Origin: Casp-actino8 sp964563545
Lineage (GTDB): Bacteria > Actinomycetota > Acidimicrobiia > Acidimicrobiales > Ilumatobacteraceae
Assembly: GCA_964563545.1 (NCBI GenBank)
Contig: CAZLXB010000045.1
Span: forward strand, 1-9,313
Length of the DNA stretch: 9,313 nucleotides
Direction: 5' to 3'
Shown: piece after piece, positions 6,088 to 9,313 of the stretch
Layout of the letters: every line of letters begins with the position of its first letter
How positions within the stretch are numbered: the first letter of the stretch is position 1
The notes under the pieces: generated by a model
What the model was told of the DNA's origin: nothing
What the model saw: the letters and a program-made list of their open reading frames with translations, nothing else
Database searches by the model: none
Program-made: the position numbers and the translations under genes

Positions 6088-7299
6088 TCAGCCTCCCTGG
6101 ACCACACCGCGGGCGCCGGTGATCTCCCATTGCACGGGGATGTGCACGAGTCCGACGTCGGTCGACGTGTACTGCCGGACCTCGAAACGGATGCGCTTCT
6201 CCCAGTGATCGAAGGGGTGCATCTCGGTGTGGTCGGTCACGGCGAGAGTGAGTTCGTAGGTGCCCTCGAGGATCGGGAAATGCGGCATGGTCATGACCGC
6301 GCGGGCCTCGCCGTCCACGAGACCGATCGCCTTCGAGCACCGGCGCGTGGAGGTACCCCATACGGCGTGACCGTTCATGGTGTCGATCCGCATGTTGACC
6401 ACGATGTCCTGCAGGGGTCGGAAGGTCCGAAAGTCGATGGCGATCGTGAGCGGATCGTGCGTCGTCAAGACGTCGAGGGGCTGACCGTCGGCACCGAGCA
6501 GTTTCACCGAGGTGATCTCGGCTTCACCACTGCCCCACCGCGCGCCGAGTTCTCCTTCGACTCGAACCGCATTGTGGCTCTGACCCGAATAAGCCGAGAT
6601 GACCTCGCCCGCCGGTCCGACCATCTTGAGGTCGCCTTTGTCGATCCAGGCGACGGTCTCGCAGAGTTGTTCCACTTGCGAGAGTCCGTGGCTCACGAAC
6701 ACGATCGTGCGACCGTCGCGTCGGAACTGCTCGATCTTCTGGGCGCACCGCCGCTGGAAGCTCTCGTCGCCCACCGAGAGCACCTCGTCGATGAGCAGCA
6801 CATCGGGCTCCACATGGGCGGCCACCGCGAACCCGAGGCGCACGAACATGCCCGACGAGTAGTTCTTGACCGGCGTATCGATGAAATCGGGCAGCCCGGA
6901 GAACTCGACGATGTCGTCGAAACGTGCGTTGATCTCCTTCTTCGTGAGACCGAGGATCGCGCCGTTGAGATAGACGTTCTCGCGGCCCGAGAGTTCGGGG
7001 TGGAATCCGGCACCGAGTTCGAGCAATGCCGACACTCGTCCCTCGATCGTCACCCGACCCTTCTCGGGATAGAGGATGCCGGTCAGGCATTTGAGCAGAG
7101 TGCTCTTGCCCGATCCGTTGCTACCGATCACTCCGAACGTGGAGCCCACCGGCACTTCGAATTCGATGCCCTTCAGCGCCCAGAATTCCTCGTACCGCGC
7201 TCGCCGTCCGCGCAGCACTGCAGCCTTCAGATATTGGTTGCGCTCGTGGTAGAGGCGGAAGCTCTTCCAGACATCCTCGACGACCACTGCGGCACTCAT
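6088..7299 (-). CDS. wzt: ABC transporter ATPase of polysaccharide export, Wzt type with C-terminal glycan-binding domain
   Basis: 403 residues. The nucleotide-binding domain (about 1-240) has Walker A GSNGSGKST (59-67), the region LLELGAGFHPELSGREN (92-108) characteristic of polysaccharide/teichoic-acid exporters, signature YSSGM (147-151), Walker B VLLIDE (167-172) and H-loop H204. A C-terminal beta-rich domain (about 248-395) includes FPILEGTYELTLAVTD (341-356) and ends with HIPVQWEI (386-393), matching the Wzt C-terminal carbohydrate-binding domain. With the Wzm permease it would push undecaprenyl-linked glycan across the membrane. The ATG at 7299 has no Shine-Dalgarno, so the message may be leaderless or nearly so. 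It is the first gene of a four-gene operon with two GT2 and one GT-C enzyme, and is divergent from the permease. Homologues: TagH, RfbE/Rv3781-type ATPases. Confidence 0.93.
   Translation of the reverse strand: MSAAVVVEDVWKSFRLYHERNQYLKAAVLRGRRARYEEFWALKGIEFEVPVGSTFGVIGSNGSGKSTLLKCLTGILYPEKGRVTIEGRVSALLELGAGFHPELSGRENVYLNGAILGLTKKEINARFDDIVEFSGLPDFIDTPVKNYSSGMFVRLGFAVAAHVEPDVLLIDEVLSVGDESFQRRCAQKIEQFRRDGRTIVFVSHGLSQVEQLCETVAWIDKGDLKMVGPAGEVISAYSGQSHNAVRVEGELGARWGSGEAEITSVKLLGADGQPLDVLTTHDPLTIAIDFRTFRPLQDIVVNMRIDTMNGHAVWGTSTRRCSKAIGLVDGEARAVMTMPHFPILEGTYELTLAVTDHTEMHPFDHWEKRIRFEVRQYTSTDVGLVHIPVQWEITGARGVVQGG
6092..6097 (-). promoter_or_regulatory. ribosome binding site GGGAGG for the rhamnosyltransferase-like gene
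   Basis: GGGAGG on the minus strand lies 4 bases before the GTG at 6087, inside the final codons of the ATPase gene. It supports that GTG start and coupling of the two genes. Confidence 0.5.
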
Positions 7300-7309
7300 G
7301 CACCGTTCA

Positions 7310-7315
7310 GTCTTA
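7310..7315 (-). promoter_or_regulatory. possible -10 element TAAGAC for the wzt operon
   Basis: TAAGAC (an imperfect TANNNT) ends 10 bases before the ATG at 7299 and would give a leader of about 4 bases. No Shine-Dalgarno precedes the ATG, so a promoter must lie in or near this 41-base divergent gap, but this particular hexamer is a weak match. Confidence 0.25.
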
Positions 7316-7326
7316 CCGATACGGAC

Positions 7327-7332
7327 TAGGTT
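7327..7332 (+). promoter_or_regulatory. -10 element TAGGTT for the permease gene
   Basis: TAGGTT fits TANNNT and ends 8 bases before the ATG at 7341, compatible with a leaderless or near-leaderless message. It overlaps the alternative TTG start at 7332, which argues against using that TTG. Confidence 0.4.
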
Positions 7333-7340
7333 TGACGGGC

Positions 7341-8080
7341 ATGAAGGCCGTGACCAGCGTGGTCGCCTCCCGGGAACTCCTCTGGAATCTGACCCTGCGG
7401 GAACTACGCACCAAGTACCGGCGATCGGTACTCGGCTGGACGTGGTCGATGCTCAATCCGTTGGCCACCGTGGCCATCTATTCGTTCATCTTCGGTGTGC
7501 TCTTCGACGCCGAAGCACCGCGCGGCGCCAACAGCGGACTCCACGGGTTCGGTTGGTTCCTGTTGTGCGCGTTGTTGCCGTGGAACTTCTTCGCCCTCAT
7601 CAACAACATGGGTCTCGGATCCATTTCGGTGAATGCCGGGCTCGTGCGTCGCGTCGCTTTCCCGCGAGAGGTGCTGGTGTTCTCCAACGTGCTGCACGCT
7701 TGCACACAGTTCGCCATCGAACTCACGCTCCTGTGCATCATCATGCTGATTGTCGGCAGCCCGATCCTGCCCTGGATCCCGGTGGTGCTCCTCACGAGCT
7801 TCCTCATCGCCATCTTCGGAGCCGGATTCGCGCTCGCGCTCTCGACGATGTCGGTCTATTTCCGCGATCTGGCTTACCTCTGGGGCATCTTCTTGCAGTT
7901 GTGGTTCTTCGCCACGCCCGTTGTGTATTCAGCGGGCCTGATCGACTCCAAGGCTCCCGAATGGATGCAGCCGATCCTGAAGGCCAACCCCATGAAGTTG
8001 GCCACGAGCGTGTATCGCGACTGCCTGTATCACGCGCAGGCCCCCAACTGGTGGGGACTCCTGTTGTTCGCCGGTTGCGC
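7341..8080 (+). CDS. wzm: ABC-2 type polysaccharide export permease, Wzm type (3' end lost in the gap)
   Basis: 246 residues are present before the N run; the family is usually about 260-280 long, so only a short C-terminal piece should be missing. The N-terminal amphipathic interface region LRELRTKYRRSVLGWTWSML (19-38) is the hallmark of Wzm/TagG permeases. Hydrophobic segments follow near 39-55, 72-90, 120-139, 143-170 and 178-200. The conserved SVYFRDLAYLWG (171-182) and ATPVVYS (191-197) motifs are present. The protein would form the membrane channel with the Wzt ATPase for lipid-linked glycan export. I chose the ATG at 7341; a TTG at 7332 in the same frame falls inside the -10 element. 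The gene is divergent from its ATPase partner, where the usual order is the same strand. Any coding shown beyond the N run is not part of this protein. Confidence 0.92.
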
Positions 8081-8180
8081 NNNNNNNNNNNNNNNNNNNN
8101 NNNNNNNNNNNNNNNNNNNNNNNNNNNNNNNNNNNNNNNNNNNNNNNNNNNNNNNNNNNNNNNNNNNNNNNNNNNNNNNN
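8081..8180. other. assembly gap (100 N)
   Basis: Exactly 100 N, the conventional placeholder for a scaffold gap of unknown length. The 3' ends of two convergent genes (permease from the left, DUF2142 protein from the right) fall inside it, so at least a short piece of wzm and roughly 100 or more codons of the other protein are missing. Whole extra genes could be hidden. Confidence 0.97.
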
Positions 8181-9222
8181 CGAAGGCGATGCCGATCGAC
8201 ACCCGGCCACGCGACTCGGCGCCCACGAAGCCGAGTAACACGATCGTCATGGCCACGACCGCGGCGACCAGGAAGAGTTCGGGGCCGATGTAGGTGTCGA
8301 TCCAGCCGAAGGTGCCGACCATGTGGTCGAGATAGATACGCATCACCTTCACGGCCTGCCACCGCGAGCCATTGCCACCAACTTCGGTGTTGGTCAGGAA
8401 TCGGTGGCCGATCGGTACGACGAACACCACGATCACGAGAGTCGCGAGCGCAGCCAGCAAGAGGTTGGTGCGTCGGCGCCAGTCGATCGCGCGCACCCGA
8501 GCCGTGAGGTCGGCCGACCACCAATACGGCGTGAACACCGCGAGCAACACACCGACGGTCATGATCCCGTCGCGGCGCACGAGCAAAAGACCGAGAAGCC
8601 CGCCGACGAGCGCCAGAGTGCTCCCGCGGACCGGATCGCGCCACACCCACTGGCGCACCGCACCGGCCACGGCGAGGGCGGCGCAAGCCACCGTGATGCC
8701 CGACGGATTCACCGTGCTGGCCACGAACACCGACATCGGTGTGAGGCCGAGCAAGAGCCCGATGAGCGGCCACCGACCACGGCCGGCCAGCAGCGCGGCG
8801 GCCATCGAAATGAGGGCCGTGCACACGAGGGCCAGCCATACCCGCATGGCATACGCGCCGAATTCTCCCGAGGTGAACACGGCTGGCACCGCAGCCACTG
8901 CGTGGAAGAGCGGCGGATAGTCACGGGTCTTGGTGGATACTTCGGTGCCGTCGGCGCCCCACGTGTTGCGCGCGCAGTCGGCGGTGACGGTGCCGTTGAA
9001 CTTGAAGCATTCGGGGGCGTCCATGGGCAGACCATCGGTCTCGTAGGGCGGTGTGAAATCGAGGTGCGCGAAGCCCTGGGCGCGCGCCATGTGCGCCGGT
9101 TCGTCGGGTGAAGCGAACAATGGATTCACGAGACTCCAGAGCACGGTGAGGGGCGCAATCACCAGCATGGCGAGGCGCCATACGCGCCAGAACTCCGAAG
9201 ACGTCGGCCGATCGTGGCTCAC
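8181..9222 (-). CDS. DUF2142-family polytopic membrane protein (3' end lost in the gap)
   Basis: 347 codons are present from the GTG at 9222; members usually run to 450 residues or more, so the C-terminal part lies in the gap. A first membrane helix (about 15-35) leads to SPDEPAHMARAQGF (38-51) in an outer loop, then a loop with C72 and C83 that may pair as a disulfide, and DYPPLFH (101-107). The acidic DE plus H pattern and the YPPLFH motif are those of DUF2142, a GT-C-like group often found in surface-glycan clusters. About seven more hydrophobic stretches follow. Its role is probably a membrane glycosyltransferase or glycan-modifying enzyme at the outer face, which is inference from family and neighbours. 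A stop codon of an upstream frame lies 10 bases before the start. Upstream TAGGG could serve as a ribosome site or, as TAGGGT, a -10 element. Confidence 0.83.
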
Positions 9223-9229
9223 GAATCCG

Positions 9230-9235
9230 ACCCTA
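9230..9235 (-). promoter_or_regulatory. TAGGGT: candidate -10 element or AGGG ribosome site for the DUF2142 gene
   Basis: TAGGGT ends 7 bases before the GTG at 9222, matching the leaderless pattern of other genes here. The same bases contain AGGG at 8-base spacing, an acceptable Shine-Dalgarno, and the TAG is also the stop of the upstream frame. The sequence cannot decide between the two readings. Confidence 0.3.
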
Positions 9236-9313
9236 GCGATCGTCGCTGCGCCGAGCCGACAACTCGGCTTGTATCGAAACGGCCACGAGGATCATCCACG
9301 GCACCCGGTTGGC
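9233..9313 (-). CDS. C-terminal end of an upstream minus-strand gene (partial)
   Basis: The last 26 codons of a frame entering from the right edge and ending in TAG at 9235-9233. The translation has a short hydrophobic stretch (WMILVAV) followed by a polar, arginine-rich end (ELSARRSDDR), as at the cytoplasmic tail of a membrane protein. Third positions are mostly G or C, like the neighbours. The stop is 10 bases before the DUF2142 start, consistent with an operon. Too short to assign a family, and an open frame of this length in high-GC DNA can occur by chance. Confidence 0.45.
   Translation of the reverse strand, partial: ANRVPWMILVAVSIQAELSARRSDDR

Noticed and set aside
5219..6361. 380-codon minus-strand frame overlapping the GT2 gene and the end of the ATPase
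   Set aside because: Arginine- and alanine-rich frame-shifted product; the two genes it overlaps have intact family motifs.
7312..7326. Small inverted repeat CCG-ATA-CGG in the wzm/wzt gap as an operator
   Set aside because: Three-base arms are expected by chance in high-GC DNA.
5917..7329. 470-codon open frame on the plus strand opposite the ATPase and GT2 genes
   Set aside because: It is the antisense shadow of well-matched Wzt and GT2 genes; long antisense frames arise from G/C-biased third positions. The translation is rich in H, R and D with no recognisable motif.
8181..8507. Apparent continuation of the permease frame past the N run
   Set aside because: The frame across 100 N is arbitrary, and the translated tail is arginine/serine-rich and antisense to the DUF2142 gene.
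1..9313. CRISPR arrays, tRNA or rRNA genes, insertion sequences, riboswitches, rho-independent terminators
   Set aside because: Read through both strands, I saw no regularly spaced repeats, no tRNA-like T-loop/anticodon pattern, no transposase motifs and no GC hairpin followed by a T run.

Overview
The window looks like part of a cell-surface polysaccharide gene cluster from a high-GC actinobacterium. I favour an Acidimicrobiia-like lineage or a related metagenome bin. The reasons are strong G/C bias at third codon positions, frequent GTG starts, and several starts that sit 6-8 bases after a TANNNT -10 element with no convincing Shine-Dalgarno, which is the usual leaderless arrangement in Actinobacteria. 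The taxonomic guess is inference from composition and style, not from a marker gene. A run of 100 N (8081-8180) is an assembly gap of unknown true size.

Layout. (1) 1-1936, minus strand: a two-gene operon of a 103-residue coiled-coil protein followed by a GT4 glycosyltransferase. The GT4 protein has one complete domain and the start of a second before it runs off the left edge. (2) 1972-2868, plus strand: a zinc-ribbon SAM-dependent methyltransferase, divergent from the coiled-coil gene across 35 bp. (3) 7299-2869, minus strand: a tightly packed operon of an ABC ATPase of the Wzt type with a C-terminal carbohydrate-binding domain, a GT2 rhamnosyltransferase-like enzyme, a GT-C membrane glycosyltransferase, and a second GT2 enzyme of the dolichol-phosphate-mannose-synthase-like branch. 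Its last stop directly abuts the stop of the convergent methyltransferase gene. (4) 7341-8080, plus strand: the ABC-2 permease (Wzm type), divergent from its ATPase across 41 bp and cut near its C terminus by the gap. (5) 9222-8181, minus strand: a DUF2142-family membrane protein, also cut by the gap, preceded at the right edge by the last 26 codons of another minus-strand reading frame. No stretch longer than 300 bases lacks a gene, apart from the question of what lies in the gap.

How the genes may work together. The cytoplasmic GT2 and GT4 enzymes would build a lipid-linked glycan. Wzm and Wzt would export it by the ABC-transporter pathway. The GT-C enzyme and the DUF2142 protein would act at the outer face of the membrane using lipid-phosphate sugar donors. 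The Wzt glycan-binding domain suggests recognition of a terminal structure on the glycan. A tandem-domain GT4 polymerase candidate, a stand-alone coiled-coil protein and a methyltransferase are the parts that, in E. coli O8/O9a, are represented by WbdA and WbdD (methyl-cap termination plus coiled-coil ruler). The idea that this is a split, actinobacterial version of capped chain-length control is the most interesting hypothesis here, and it is inference only.
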